Below are positions 38,306-47,996 of a DNA stretch of 64,000 nt, piece by piece. The notes below the pieces were generated by a model. That model worked only from the letters and a program-made list of their open reading frames with translations, made no database searches and had not been told where the DNA came from. Source of the DNA: an uncultured Roseicyclus sp. (GTDB lineage: Bacteria; Pseudomonadota; Alphaproteobacteria; Rhodobacterales; Rhodobacteraceae); contig CANLEH010000001.1 in the NCBI GenBank assembly GCA_947489665.1, forward strand, positions 964,501-1,028,500, written 5' to 3'. The position numbers were made by a program, and so were the translations under genes. Numbering within the stretch: position 1 is the first letter of the stretch; each line of letters opens with the position of its first letter.

Positions 38306-39448
38306 ATGACGCAGCCCCTTTCCCTTCGCCTGACCGGCGCGCAGGTCCTTCATCCCGATGGGTTGTGCGAGGGCGCGCTGGCCATGACGGACGGTGCGCT
38401 CACCGACACGGCCGCGCGGGATGTGGATGCCTCCGGCTACATGATCCTTCCGGGCATCATCGACCTGCACGGGGACGGGTTCGAACACCACATGGCCCCG
38501 CGCCGGGGCGCACAAACCGACCCGATGCTCGGCCTGCGTGCCGTTGAGGCAGAGCTTGCCGCCAACGGCATCACAACCGCCGTGCTCGCCCAGTTCTTCT
38601 CCTGGGAAGGGGGCATGCGCGGCCCCGACTTCGCGGAGGCGCTGATTGCCGCCACCGGCCAGTACGCATCTGCCTTGGATCTGCGCATCCAGCTGCGGTT
38701 CGAACTGTCGCTTCTGGAGGACTTTGATCGGGTCAAAGCCCTGATCGCGCGCGAAAATATCGGCTACGTTGTCCTCAACGATCATCTCAACCACGAGGCT
38801 CTTGCCGCAGGAAAGCGCCCGCCGCGCCTTGTCGGGCAGGCGCTGAAATCGGGCCGCTCGCCCGAGGATCACATGGCGCTTCTGACGCGGCTCCATCAGC
38901 AGACCCCGGCGGCGCTTGCCGCTTTGCCAGACCTGACCGCATGGATGACCGGTCGCGGTGTGAAAATCGGCAGCCACGATGACGCCACAGCGGAGAGACG
39001 CGCACAGTTCCGCGCGATGGGAGCGGCCATCGCCGAATTCCCCGAAACCCGCACCGCAGCGGAGGCCGCCAAGACCGCAGGTGATCCGGTCATCATGGGC
39101 GCGCCAAACGTGGTGCGCGGCGGCTCCCACGACGGCAAGATTGCCGCTGCCGATCTGATAGCAGACGGCCTCGTCGATGCGCTCGTTTCTGATTATCACT
39201 ATCCCGCCCCGCACCGCGCGGCTTTGGCCTTGTGGGGCGGTGGCATGGCCCTGCAAGACGCCTGGGCGCTAATCTCCAGCGGGCCCGCGAAGGTCATGGG
39301 CTGGTCGGATCGCGGCACGCTTGCTGTTGGCAAACGCGCCGACCTCGTCGTGATGCACGCGCGCACCCGCCGCATCGAAGGCGTCTTTGCCGCCGGTCGC
39401 CCCGCTTACCTGAGCGGGGCCTTCGCCACCCGCCTGATCGGAGGCTAA
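38306..39448 (+). CDS. phnM: PhnM, RPnTP hydrolase-like amidohydrolase
   Basis: 380 residues of the amidohydrolase superfamily. 'PGIIDLHGDGFEHHMAPRRGA' supplies metal ligands, 'DHLNHEALA', 'GRGVKIGSHDDATAE' and 'VSDYHYPAPHRAAL' the rest, and the C terminus 'GWSDRGTLAVGKRADLVVMHA' is typical. PhnM removes diphosphate from alpha-D-ribose 1-methylphosphonate 5-triphosphate in the C-P lyase pathway. No other phn gene is in the window, so this copy is an orphan here and may act on another substrate. The DMT gene follows 1 base after the stop. Confidence 0.9.
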   Translation: MTQPLSLRLTGAQVLHPDGLCEGALAMTDGALTDTAARDVDASGYMILPGIIDLHGDGFEHHMAPRRGAQTDPMLGLRAVEAELAANGITTAVLAQFFSWEGGMRGPDFAEALIAATGQYASALDLRIQLRFELSLLEDFDRVKALIARENIGYVVLNDHLNHEALAAGKRPPRLVGQALKSGRSPEDHMALLTRLHQQTPAALAALPDLTAWMTGRGVKIGSHDDATAERRAQFRAMGAAIAEFPETRTAAEAAKTAGDPVIMGAPNVVRGGSHDGKIAAADLIADGLVDALVSDYHYPAPHRAALALWGGGMALQDAWALISSGPAKVMGWSDRGTLAVGKRADLVVMHARTRRIEGVFAAGRPAYLSGAFATRLIGG

Positions 39449-39449
39449 G

Positions 39450-40319
39450 ATGCGCCTGATCCTGCTTACCTGTGTGGTTCTGATCGCCTTCGCCTCGAAC
39501 TCCATCCTCAACCGCATGGCCGTGGGTGGAGGCGAGATTGACGCCATCGCCTTCGCTGTCATTCGCGCCATCGCGGGCGCGGTCATGCTGGCCGCACTGG
39601 TTCTGGTGCAACGCCGGGGCCTGCCGGTCTTCCACCGCGCGCGGTGGGCGGGGGCGGGCAGCCTGACGCTTTACCTAATCGGGTTCTCCATCGCTTACGT
39701 CCAGATCGATGCAGGCCTTGGGGCGCTTATGCTATTCGGCGGGGTGCAGGTCACGATGTTCGCAGGCGCGCTGGCAGGGGGCGAACGCCCGCCCGTCCGT
39801 CGCTGGATCGGCGCGGCCATGGCGCTCGCAGGTCTGGCCTGGCTCAGCTGGCCCGCGGGCGAGGCTGCCGTTCCGGGCATCGCGATCATCGCCATGCTGT
39901 TGGCGGCTATCGGCTGGGGCATCTACAGCCTTGCCGGGCGCACCGCGACCGACCCGATGGCTGAGACCGGCGCAAATTTCATCTGGTCGGTCCCGCCCCT
40001 GATCCTTCTGACCCTGATGCGCCCCGCGCAGATCGACGGGATCGCGACCACGACAAACGGCATCCTTCTGGCCGTTGTGGCAGGCGCGATCACCTCAGGT
40101 CTGGGCTACGCGCTGTGGTATTCCGTCCTGCCCAAACTTGGCGGCACGGTCTCAGCTCTGCTGCAACTGACTGTGCCGATCATCGCCATGGCGGCAGGTT
40201 TCGTGCTGTTGGGCGAAGGCGTGACCTGGCGCATGGTCGGCGCATCGCTGGTAACGCTTGGGGGCGTTGCCTACGGGCTTGGCGCGTTTCAGCGCAGGAC
40301 CGGCTCCAGCCGGTCGTAG
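39450..40319 (+). CDS. DMT superfamily transporter (two EamA domains)
   Basis: 289 residues, about ten helices in two EamA repeats ('IAFASNSILNRMAVGGGEIDAIAFAVIRAIAGAVML' and 'YALWYSVLPKLGGTVSALLQLTVPIIAMAAGFVLLGEGVTWRMV'). It starts right after the phnM stop, so it is co-transcribed and may export a metabolite linked to phosphonate use. Its 3' end overlaps the NUDIX gene on the other strand by 31 bases. Confidence 0.87.
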   Translation: MRLILLTCVVLIAFASNSILNRMAVGGGEIDAIAFAVIRAIAGAVMLAALVLVQRRGLPVFHRARWAGAGSLTLYLIGFSIAYVQIDAGLGALMLFGGVQVTMFAGALAGGERPPVRRWIGAAMALAGLAWLSWPAGEAAVPGIAIIAMLLAAIGWGIYSLAGRTATDPMAETGANFIWSVPPLILLTLMRPAQIDGIATTTNGILLAVVAGAITSGLGYALWYSVLPKLGGTVSALLQLTVPIIAMAAGFVLLGEGVTWRMVGASLVTLGGVAYGLGAFQRRTGSSRS

Positions 40320-40732
40320 AAAACCGCCTCACCCCAGGCGATGTCCGGCAGGCTGTCCGGCTTGTAACGCAGCCCCGCCATCTCCTCCCGCGTCACAAGA
40401 TGCCGCTCGGTCACCACGCCTTCGGGGTCCGTCCAGCGCTGCAACGGCTCCCCGGCAACCAACGAGACGCGAAAATAGACATCCACCTGATGATAGTCGC
40501 GCCCAGGGTCGTGGAACTCGTTGACCAGACACGGCGCGCCAACCGCAATCTCCAACCCCGTCTCCTCATGGAATTCCCGCTTGAGGTTATCCTCCAGCGA
40601 GGCATGCGGCTCCGCCCCGCCGCCGGGGGCACACAGCAGATCAGACGTGCCACCGGGCCAGGCATTGACCAGCAAAAGGCGGTTGTCGACCAGAAGAAGG
40701 CCGCGGACAGCAAGGCGAATGGGGCGAGACAT
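40289..40732 (-). CDS. NUDIX hydrolase
   Basis: 147 residues. The Nudix box G-x5-E-x7-R-E-U-x-E-E-x-G-U is visible as '[26 protein letters not shown]'. It would cleave a nucleoside diphosphate linked to another moiety; the true substrate is unknown. The start is chosen at '[22 protein letters not shown]', the typical first beta strand. It ends 31 bases inside the convergent DMT gene. Confidence 0.9.
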   Translation of the reverse strand: MSRPIRLAVRGLLLVDNRLLLVNAWPGGTSDLLCAPGGGAEPHASLEDNLKREFHEETGLEIAVGAPCLVNEFHDPGRDYHQVDVYFRVSLVAGEPLQRWTDPEGVVTERHLVTREEMAGLRYKPDSLPDIAWGEAVFYDRLEPVLR

Positions 40733-40808
40733 GGGGCACACAGTTACGTTACGGCGCAGGCAGAGCAAGGCCCCTCGGAATTTCTGCAATATCGCTTATG
40801 TTGAGGGT

Positions 40809-41534
40809 ATGCGCCATGCCCTCCTCGCCCCGCTCCTCGCACTTGCCCCGATGCCGGCGCTCGCCGATTGCGTCGTGCTGCTGCACGGCTTGGGGCGCAG
40901 CGAGACGTCGCTGTTTCTGCTCGAAGAAAGCTTGGAGGCTGAAGGCTTCACCGTTGTGAATGCGGGCTATCCCTCGACCCGCGCCGCGATTGCGGAATTG
41001 GCGGAACAGACGATCCCGGATGCGGTGGAAGCCTGCGGCGCGCAGCGCATCAACTTTGTCACCCACTCGATGGGGGGCATTCTGGTGCGCTATTGGCTGG
41101 GGGAGCACACGCTGCCCGACTTGGGCCGCGTCGTGATGCTGGCCCCGCCCAATGGCGGCTCCGAACTGGTGGATGTGCTTGGGCCACTTGAGCCGTTCGA
41201 ATGGTTGAACGGACCGGCGGGCCAACAATTGGGCACCGCAGAGGGCGATCTGGTGAACCGACTCGGCGATGTGAACTTTGAGCTTGGGGTCATTGCCGGG
41301 AACCGCAGCCTCAACCCGATTTATTCTGCCCTGATCCCGGGCGCCGACGATGGCAAAGTGGCCGTGGACAACACCGAGGTGGACGGCATGGCCGATCACA
41401 TCGTGCTGCCCGTCACGCACACCTTCATGATGAACAGCCCGCTCGTGCTTGCACAGGTTGAGGCGTTCCTGGAGACCGGCGCCTTTGACCACGATCTCGG
41501 CGTGATCGGGGCAATCGGCGAGTTGATCGAGTAA
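40809..41534 (+). CDS. Secreted alpha/beta-hydrolase (lipase-like)
   Basis: 241 residues with an N-terminal signal peptide ('[19 protein letters not shown]') and an alpha/beta hydrolase domain. '[31 protein letters not shown]' is the oxyanion region, and '[16 protein letters not shown]' is the G-x-S-x-G nucleophile elbow (variant H-S-M-G-G) with Ser in the middle. It is close to PGAP1-like lipases or esterases. The acceptor is unknown. The start at the signal peptide ATG is chosen. Periplasmic or secreted. Confidence 0.85.
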   Translation: MRHALLAPLLALAPMPALADCVVLLHGLGRSETSLFLLEESLEAEGFTVVNAGYPSTRAAIAELAEQTIPDAVEACGAQRINFVTHSMGGILVRYWLGEHTLPDLGRVVMLAPPNGGSELVDVLGPLEPFEWLNGPAGQQLGTAEGDLVNRLGDVNFELGVIAGNRSLNPIYSALIPGADDGKVAVDNTEVDGMADHIVLPVTHTFMMNSPLVLAQVEAFLETGAFDHDLGVIGAIGELIE

Positions 41535-41579
41535 GGGCGCGCTGCGCCCGGGGCCTTTCTGGCAAACCGAACGGGCGGC

Positions 41580-42644
41580 TCAGGCCGGGCCGGTTACTCG
41601 GTTGATATGACCCATCTTGCGACCGGGGCGCGTTTCCGCCTTGCCATAAAGGTGAACCTGCACGCCGGGCTCCGCCGCCAGGGTTCCCGCGCGGGCAACA
41701 TCGTCGCCGATCAGGTTCTCCATCACCACGTTGGCGTGTCGGCTCCCGTCGCCCAGGGGCCAGCCCGTCACCGCACGAATATGCTGCTCAAACTGATCCA
41801 CGGCGCAGCCTGCCTGGGTCCAATGGCCGGAATTGTGCACCCGGGGCGCGATTTCGTTCACCACCAGACCGCCCGGGGTCACGAACAGCTCCACTCCCAA
41901 AACGCCGACATAGTCCAGCGCATTGAGGATTTGCGACGCGATCAGGACCGCATCGGTGCGAAGCGGGGGGGCGATCTGGGCGGGTAGGGTGGTTGTGGAA
42001 AGGATCCCATCATCGTGCACATTCTCACCGGGATCGTAGGCCGCGATGGCCCCGTCTTGCCCGCGCGCCGCGATCACGCTGATCTCTTTCGAAAAATCCA
42101 CGAACCCTTCGGCAATGGCAGGCGCGCCGTCCATGCTTGCAACTGCCGCTTCCGCCTCACCGGCGGCCATAATCCGGGCCTGCCCCTTCCCGTCATATCC
42201 AAAGCGCCGGGTCTTCAGGATCGCAGGCACGCCGGTCATCTTCAGATCGGCATGAATGTCCGAGGTGACCGGCGCAAAGGGCGCCGTCTCCAGCCCCAGA
42301 TCCCGCAGAAAGCTTTTTTCGATCAAACGGTCCTGGCTGACCTCAAGCGCGCGGCGGTCGGGGTAAAGCGGCGTCGTCTCCGACAGCACGTCCAACGCGT
42401 CAGCGGGGATGTTCTCAAACTCGAAGGTGATGACATCGCAGGCCTCCGCAAAGGTCCGTAGCGCGTCCAGATCATCGTAGCCCGCCTGGGTCCAGGCATG
42501 GGCGACGTCCGCGGCAGGGGCGGCACCCGGCTCGAATATATGAGTTCTATAGCCAAGGCGCGCGGCGGCCATGGCCAGCATCCGGCCCAATTGCCCGCCG
42601 CCCAGAATGCCGATCACGCTGCCCGACGGAAGCGGTTCAGTCAT
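41580..42644 (-). CDS. purK: N5-carboxyaminoimidazole ribonucleotide synthase
   Basis: 354 residues of the ATP-grasp fold. '[32 protein letters not shown]' at the N terminus and '[14 protein letters not shown]', '[16 protein letters not shown]' and '[13 protein letters not shown]' at the end match PurK. It makes N5-CAIR from AIR, ATP and bicarbonate in purine synthesis. It overlaps purE by 8 bases and is translated after it. Confidence 0.96.
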   Translation of the reverse strand: MTEPLPSGSVIGILGGGQLGRMLAMAAARLGYRTHIFEPGAAPAADVAHAWTQAGYDDLDALRTFAEACDVITFEFENIPADALDVLSETTPLYPDRRALEVSQDRLIEKSFLRDLGLETAPFAPVTSDIHADLKMTGVPAILKTRRFGYDGKGQARIMAAGEAEAAVASMDGAPAIAEGFVDFSKEISVIAARGQDGAIAAYDPGENVHDDGILSTTTLPAQIAPPLRTDAVLIASQILNALDYVGVLGVELFVTPGGLVVNEIAPRVHNSGHWTQAGCAVDQFEQHIRAVTGWPLGDGSRHANVVMENLIGDDVARAGTLAAEPGVQVHLYGKAETRPGRKMGHINRVTGPA

Positions 42645-43119
42645 CGCTCGGCTCCTCGGGGATAGAGGCGCTCAGATCAGCGCGCCACTGGTCCAGTCGC
42701 TCCGCAAGGGCGGGATCGTCATTGGCGAGGATTGCTGCGGCCATCAACCCCGCATTCGCGGCCCCGGCCGCGCCAATGGCCATGGTCGCCACGGGGTATC
42801 CGCGAGGCATCTGCAGAATGGAATAAAGGCTATCAACGCCTGACAGGGCCTTGGTCTGAACCGGCACACCAATCACCGGCACGCGCGTCTTGGACGCCAC
42901 CATGCCCGGCAAATGCGCAGCACCACCCGCGCCCGCGATGATCGCTTTCAAGCCACGATCCGCCGCCGATTTGCCGAACTCCCAAAGTCGGTCCGGCGTG
43001 CGATGGGCTGATACGATCTTTTTCTCGTAGGGCACGCCAAGCGCGTCCAGCATCTCTGCCGCTTCGCGCATGGTGGGCCAATCCGATTGCGAGCCCATGA
43101 TGATGGCGACCTGAACCAT
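42637..43119 (-). CDS. purE: N5-carboxyaminoimidazole ribonucleotide mutase
   Basis: 160 residues of class I PurE. '[42 protein letters not shown]' carries the signature GSxSD and SAHRTP, and '[53 protein letters not shown]' the rest of the site. It isomerises N5-CAIR to CAIR. It is the first gene of the purEK operon, and the pair is standard in proteobacteria. Confidence 0.97.
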   Translation of the reverse strand: MVQVAIIMGSQSDWPTMREAAEMLDALGVPYEKKIVSAHRTPDRLWEFGKSAADRGLKAIIAGAGGAAHLPGMVASKTRVPVIGVPVQTKALSGVDSLYSILQMPRGYPVATMAIGAAGAANAGLMAAAILANDDPALAERLDQWRADLSASIPEEPSDD

Positions 43120-43204
43120 GGCCTATCCCTCTGACAACGTGAACTTCGGGGTATAGCGCAAAGGGGCGGCGGTGCAATTGGGCAATGCCATGGGCGTCCG
43201 GGGC

Positions 43205-43423
43205 TCAGGCGATGATATCCGGCGTCAACTCGTCCTCGATCCGGGCGATCCGGTCCTTGAGGCGCAGCTTCTGCGATTTCAGGCGCTTGAGGGTCAGCTG
43301 ATCCACCGTGACGCGCTCGCCAAGGGCTTCAATCGCCTCGTCCAGATCGCGATGTTCGCGGCGCAAAGCCTCAAGCTTTACGCGCAACACGTCTTCGTGG
43401 CTCATCTCCGATGGTGCAACCAT
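43205..43423 (-). CDS. YdcH family protein (DUF465)
   Basis: 72 residues, one long charged helical hairpin ('RREHRDLDEAIEALGERVTVDQLTLKRLKSQKLRLKDRIARIEDELTPDIIA'). The 'LKRLKKQKLxLKDxI' end is the conserved DUF465 motif. The start at 43423 ('MVAPSEMSH') has AGGGGAC upstream; 'MSHEDV' six codons later is also possible. It lies upstream of purE on the same strand. Confidence 0.85.
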   Translation of the reverse strand: MVAPSEMSHEDVLRVKLEALRREHRDLDEAIEALGERVTVDQLTLKRLKSQKLRLKDRIARIEDELTPDIIA

Positions 43424-43587
43424 GGTTGGTCCCCTGTTCCCGACTGCAAAGATAGGGGCAATCCGCGCGCGCTCCAAGCCTCGTCGGCCTTGTTTTGCTC
43501 TGATCGTGCTCCCATATTCCGTCTGCGCCGTTGCCGAACGCGGGACGGGCCGAAATTGCAGATCGCTTGATCAAGGATGTGCGCGAC

Positions 43588-44010
43588 ATGACAAAACTGA
43601 CCCTTGCCTCTCACCCCTTCCTGTTGGGGTTCGATCAGTTGGAACGACTGGTGGAACGGACCGCGAAATCCGGCAACGAAGGCTATCCCCCCTACAATAT
43701 CGAACAGCGCGGCGAACACGCCTACCGCATCACGCTGGCCGTGGCCGGTTTTGCGGAAGAGGATTTGTCGATCACCGTCGAAGATCGCCAATTGGTAATC
43801 CGCGGCAAACAGGCCCCCGCAGACGAAGACCGCATCTTCCTGCATCGCGGGATCGCCACCCGGCAGTTCCAGCGCAGTTTTGTGCTGGCTGATGGGGTGG
43901 ATGTGGCCGGTGCGGCGATGGAACATGGTTTGTTGCATGTCGATCTGAACCGCGCCGTGCCCGAAAGCATTGTTCAGACAATAAAGATCGAAACCGGAGG
44001 TGCATCGTGA
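43588..44010 (+). CDS. Hsp20/alpha-crystallin small heat-shock protein
   Basis: 140 residues of the IbpA type. The alpha-crystallin domain runs from about 38 to 125 ('YNIEQRGEHAYRITLAVAGFAEEDLSITVEDRQLVIRG' and 'RGIATRQFQRSFVLADGVDVAGAAMEHGLLHVDL'). It holds unfolded proteins for DnaK or ClpB. The N-terminal 'FLLGFDQLERLVER' resembles IbpA. It shares its end with the DUF1150 gene (GTGATGA), and the pair is conserved in Rhodobacteraceae. Confidence 0.93.
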   Translation: MTKLTLASHPFLLGFDQLERLVERTAKSGNEGYPPYNIEQRGEHAYRITLAVAGFAEEDLSITVEDRQLVIRGKQAPADEDRIFLHRGIATRQFQRSFVLADGVDVAGAAMEHGLLHVDLNRAVPESIVQTIKIETGGAS

Positions 44011-44231
44011 TGACCCAAGACCAGATCAAACAGGATGAGCGACCGATCGTTTACATCCGCGAAGTGGCCGTGGCCGACCTGCCCGATGAGGTGCAGGAAC
44101 GCGCGCGGGGGTTGGATCGGCTCTACGCCATCGGTGGCGCAAATGGCGAGCAGATCGCCCTCGTGAAGGACCGCGATCTTGCCTTCATCGTTGCGCGCCA
44201 GAACGACCTTAGCCCCGTGAGCGTCCACTGA
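44007..44231 (+). CDS. DUF1150 family protein
   Basis: 74 residues. 'PIVYIREVAVADLPDEVQERARGLDRLYAIGGANGEQIALVKDRDLAFIVARQNDLSPVSVH' matches DUF1150, a small soluble protein always found with Hsp20 in this clade. A start at GTG (44007) or ATG (44010) is possible; both overlap the Hsp20 stop, so translation is coupled. Function unknown, perhaps a partner of the small heat-shock protein. Confidence 0.9.
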   Translation: MMTQDQIKQDERPIVYIREVAVADLPDEVQERARGLDRLYAIGGANGEQIALVKDRDLAFIVARQNDLSPVSVH

Positions 44232-44264
44232 TCAGCGTCCACTAAAGCGCGGCTGGCAGGGGTC

Positions 44265-46172
44265 TCAGGCGCTGCCCGACCGGATCGTGGCAATCCGCTC
44301 GGCCAGCGCGGCTTCCCAATCGCCGCGCATCTCGTTGACCCGCGCCACATAGGCCTCGTTCTCGTGCGGGGCGACGCCCGGCTCATGGACCTCTGCAATG
44401 GCCAGCATCGCCTCGCGGTCATGGTCGTTGAAGGCAGCAATGATCCCTTCCGCCGTCTCCCGGCTTTCGCCCATCGCCTCAAAAGCCGAACGCCCCATCC
44501 GAAGGGAGCTGTCGTAGGTCTCCCGGATGATGTCCCGGCAGCCCCGATACCAAAGATCGTAGACATGGTCGCGGTCCACGGCGCGACCGATCACATGCAG
44601 GTTGGGGTAGGTGGAGGTCGCATATTCCACGATCTGGTCGATCCCTTCGCGATCATCAATCGCAACAATCAGGGTATGCGCCTCGGCAATGCCAGCGGCG
44701 TTCAGCAGATCCGGACGCCGCGCATCCCCGAAATAGGTCTTGATCCCGAACCGCTCCATGATCTGCAAGCGGCGTGAATTATAGTCGATCACCGTCGTCT
44801 TGTGGCCGGCGGCCCGCAGGATACGGTCGATAAGCCCGCCCACACGGCCCGCGCCCGCGATGATGATCTTGCCATCCCCCGGCATATCGTCCGCCTCACG
44901 CTCCTCATTGGCCACAAAGCGCGGCGCAATGACCCGGTCGTACAGGATGAAAAGGCCCGGGGTCAGCAACATCGATAAGGCCACAACCAATAGCAAAATG
45001 TCCGACACGGCCTGCGGCATGATCCCACCCGCCACCGTGAACGACAGCAACACAAAGCCGAACTCACCCGCCTGTGCCAGGCCAAGCGCCATCAGGTACT
45101 TGTCCGACCCGCGAATTTTGAACGCAAAGGCCAGGGCCATCAGTATGACCGCCTTCAAAACGATCAACCCCAACGTCATGCCCAGAACCATGGCGATGTT
45201 CTCGCCCAACAGGCCAAAGTTGATCGACGCACCCACGGTCATGAAGAACAGGCCCAACAACAGGCCACGGAACGGGTCGATGTCACTCTCCAACTCGTGC
45301 CGATAGGGGGAGTTCGCCAGAACCACGCCCGCAAGGAACGTGCCAAGCGCAGGCGACAGGCCCACAAGGCTCATCAGAAGCGCGATACCGATCACCAGCA
45401 TCAACGCGGCGGCGGTGAACAATTCCCGCAGGTTCGCGGCCGAGATAAAGCGGAAGATCGGCCCGGTCAAAACCGATCCAATGCCCAGAACCGCCGCAAT
45501 TGCGGCAAGGTTCACCAGCGCGGTCTGCCAACCGCTTAACCCGTCCACAAGGCTCATACTTGGCCCGTGTCCATCGCCATGATGCGCGTCATCCGCATGG
45601 GCATCCCCATGGCCCGCATCACCATGGCCCGCGGCATCCGCCCCCAGATCCATCAACTCCGGCATCGCCAGAAGCGGCAGGAACGCCAGCATCGGGATCA
45701 CCGCGATGTCCTGCATCAGCAGGACCGAAAAGCTGCCTTGCCCTCCGTCCGACCGCATCAAGCCCTTTTCGTTCAACGTCTGCAGCACAATCGCGGTCGA
45801 CGACAACGCCAGAACCATGCCGATGGCCAGACTGATCTGCCACGGCTGGCCGAACACCATCGCCACACCCATCACGGCGAGCGTCGTCAGCACAACCTGC
45901 CCCCCGCCAAGCCCGAAAAGCTGCCCGCGCATCTCCCACAGCGACTTGGGCTGCAACTCCAGCCCCACCAGGAACAGCATCATCACAACGCCAAATTCCG
46001 CGAAATGCTGGATCGAGATCACATCGACCCCCAGCACCGCCAAAAGCGGAGAAATCGCAATCCCTGCAATCAGATAGCCAAGGACCGAGCCAAGCCCCAA
46101 ACGGCTGGCAATCGGCACCGCGACAACGCCCGCGACAAGGAAGATCGTGGCAAGAAGCAGGAAATCGGTCAT
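44265..46172 (-). CDS. CPA2 monovalent cation:proton antiporter with RCK domain (KefB type)
   Basis: 635 residues. About 12 helices (Na_H_Exchanger; 'GYLIAGIAISPL', 'FGVVMMLFLVGLELQP', 'LALSSTAIVLQTLNEKG') are followed by a TrkA-N/RCK domain from residue 425 ('GKIIIAGAGRVGGLIDRILRAAGHKTTVIDYN') and a C-terminal tail. It is like the KefB/KefC glutathione-gated K+ efflux systems, but no glutathione-binding partner (KefG/KefF) is adjacent. An unusual His/Asp-rich loop (about 183-203) lies between helices and may bind metal. Monocistronic. Confidence 0.9.
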   Translation of the reverse strand: MTDFLLLATIFLVAGVVAVPIASRLGLGSVLGYLIAGIAISPLLAVLGVDVISIQHFAEFGVVMMLFLVGLELQPKSLWEMRGQLFGLGGGQVVLTTLAVMGVAMVFGQPWQISLAIGMVLALSSTAIVLQTLNEKGLMRSDGGQGSFSVLLMQDIAVIPMLAFLPLLAMPELMDLGADAAGHGDAGHGDAHADDAHHGDGHGPSMSLVDGLSGWQTALVNLAAIAAVLGIGSVLTGPIFRFISAANLRELFTAAALMLVIGIALLMSLVGLSPALGTFLAGVVLANSPYRHELESDIDPFRGLLLGLFFMTVGASINFGLLGENIAMVLGMTLGLIVLKAVILMALAFAFKIRGSDKYLMALGLAQAGEFGFVLLSFTVAGGIMPQAVSDILLLVVALSMLLTPGLFILYDRVIAPRFVANEEREADDMPGDGKIIIAGAGRVGGLIDRILRAAGHKTTVIDYNSRRLQIMERFGIKTYFGDARRPDLLNAAGIAEAHTLIVAIDDREGIDQIVEYATSTYPNLHVIGRAVDRDHVYDLWYRGCRDIIRETYDSSLRMGRSAFEAMGESRETAEGIIAAFNDHDREAMLAIAEVHEPGVAPHENEAYVARVNEMRGDWEAALAERIATIRSGSA

Positions 46173-46238
46173 GGCGCGCCCCTAAATTCGTCCGCAACAA
46201 GCAGACGCGCAAGGGCGCGGAACGTCAAGCGGTCCCGA

Positions 46239-46955
46239 TCAGCAGACCGGAACGACCAACTCGTCCAATTCTACCGTCACACCCCGCGCGCGCAATTGCG
46301 CGATCACGTCGGTATGAAGGTCAGTATTGCCGAAATACGTAATGGAGACTTGGCGCAGATTCGGGAGGCGCAGCAAAGGCGACAGGTCAGAGACCAGCTC
46401 ACTATCCAGATGAACCGCGCGTAGGCCGCGATGGCGGCCAAGGGTGGAAAGGTCGGTGCTTTCCGTCACCTCGGACAGGTGAAGTCTTTGCAAACCCGGC
46501 ATCTGTGCGATGAAAGATAGATCGGACATGCCGTTGTAACCCACGGCCAGTTCCCGCAGCCCCGAAACCTGTGTCAGGGGCGTCCAATCAGCCGGCTGAA
46601 TGCCCTGCATATGGATCAGCCGCAGATTGCCGAAATTGGCAAGGCCGGACAGGTCCTGCACCCGGCTGTTGCCCATGTGCAGTTCATTCAACTGCCCCAT
46701 CGCGGCAATGTCCGACAGGCTGGAAAAATCCGTGCTCGCCACCATCAGCGATGTCACGTGGCTCAGCGCGTTGAGCTGCGTGTAATCGGCCAATGGCGCG
46801 TAATCGAGGCCAAGGGTCGAGCAAGCCTCAACCGCGCAGGTCTCCACCAGACCCTGCCCGTAATCGTAAACGGGAACGGTTTGGCCCACCTGGCAGGCGG
46901 CAAGGGTTGTGATAGCGGCGGAGGCGAGGAGGGCGGGGCGAAGAAAGCGGGGCAT
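46239..46955 (-). CDS. Leucine-rich-repeat lipoprotein
   Basis: 238 residues. A lipobox ('TTLAAC', Cys21) ends the signal peptide. The mature part holds about seven repeats of 21-24 residues of the internalin/LRR type ('LSDIAAMGQLNELHMGNSRVQD', 'LSGLANFGNLRLIHMQ', 'LSTLGRHRGLRAVHLDS', 'LSPLLRLPNLRQVSIT'). Such repeats make a curved binding surface, so it is probably an outer-membrane or periplasmic binding protein. Two Cys near the start and one at the end. Partner unknown. Confidence 0.8.
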   Translation of the reverse strand: MPRFLRPALLASAAITTLAACQVGQTVPVYDYGQGLVETCAVEACSTLGLDYAPLADYTQLNALSHVTSLMVASTDFSSLSDIAAMGQLNELHMGNSRVQDLSGLANFGNLRLIHMQGIQPADWTPLTQVSGLRELAVGYNGMSDLSFIAQMPGLQRLHLSEVTESTDLSTLGRHRGLRAVHLDSELVSDLSPLLRLPNLRQVSITYFGNTDLHTDVIAQLRARGVTVELDELVVPVC

Positions 46956-47156
46956 GGCAATAAACCTCTTGGTCGGTTGCCGTCACGATAGCACAACATT
47001 CCGCAAGGCCAGAGTGCGGGTTTACTTACCCACTCTATGGGTAAGCGACCCCTACCAACTCTTCCTACATCGCCCAAACAACACGCCTGTCTCCAGTTGC
47101 GCCCCCTTGTCAGACGCGACATAGCTGAAGCCATCGTCCCCCGACTGGTCCCTGCA

Positions 47157-47939
47157 ATGTCTGACACATCGCCCCTCAACTCCGTCCTTCAGCTCGCTCT
47201 CTTGGCAGCACCATTCCTGCTCTTGATCGCGGGTCTCTTGGCCTTTTGGCGGATGCGCGGGTCCCGCCCCGTTCTGGCGCTTGCTGCTCTCGCCTTGCCC
47301 CTCCTGATCTTTGTCGGCGTTGCGGGCGCGACCTTCTACGCGCATCAGGCCCGCACATCCTTCCTCACGGACTTGATCGTTGTGCCGGATCAGATCGCGC
47401 CGGGCCGGGTCCTGACCGTCACGATGTATGGCGAAGGTTCGGTTGCGGCGCATCACCTGCGCCGTGTTGGTGTTGCAACCGACGTCATCACAGCGACCGA
47501 AGACGGTGCGCATTGGCGGCACGATGGGTCGGACCCGATCCTTGATTTCAGCGCGGCCACGCTGCACGAGGCCGGGGACTGGGGCGATATAGGCACTGTC
47601 TTTTCCGGCTCCGTCGCGGACGCGGATTACATCTACGTCACAGGCCATCTTTCGGGTTTCATCGCATTGGACCCGGACCGTTGGGGCGCATTGGATAATC
47701 TCGGGTATGAGTTGGGGCTGGTGTCGTTGATGTACGACACTTCAGATGGCCTGCCCATCAACCTGGTCACGTCCGAGCCGATCTTCCGGTTCGCCAGCAC
47801 CGAAAGCAGCTATTTCCGCCTGCCCAATTGGTCGACCGCTTGGGCCTTTGAGGAAATCTTCGATTGGGACGCCTTCACGCCCACCCCTCCGGTCGGCGAA
47901 ACCCGCTTCGACATGCTGGCCGAAAGCGTGGTGGAGTAG
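47157..47939 (+). CDS. Hypothetical membrane protein
   Basis: 260 residues. Two N-terminal hydrophobic helices ('LNSVLQLALLAAPFLLLIAGLLAFW' and 'PVLALAALALPLLIFVGVAGATFY') are followed by a 190-residue soluble part, probably periplasmic, with 'LTDLIVVPDQIAPGRVLTVTMYGEGS' and 'FASTESSYFRLPNWSTAWAFEEIFDWDAF'. No family was recognised. The start at 'MSDTSPLNSVLQ' is chosen since the longer frame has no coding sense upstream. Divergent from the LRR gene. Confidence 0.65.
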   Translation: MSDTSPLNSVLQLALLAAPFLLLIAGLLAFWRMRGSRPVLALAALALPLLIFVGVAGATFYAHQARTSFLTDLIVVPDQIAPGRVLTVTMYGEGSVAAHHLRRVGVATDVITATEDGAHWRHDGSDPILDFSAATLHEAGDWGDIGTVFSGSVADADYIYVTGHLSGFIALDPDRWGALDNLGYELGLVSLMYDTSDGLPINLVTSEPIFRFASTESSYFRLPNWSTAWAFEEIFDWDAFTPTPPVGETRFDMLAESVVE

Positions 47940-47996
47940 CGGGGTCAGGCCCGGCCCCGCAAGACCGTCACATCGACCGCCTCTCTCGACGAACGC

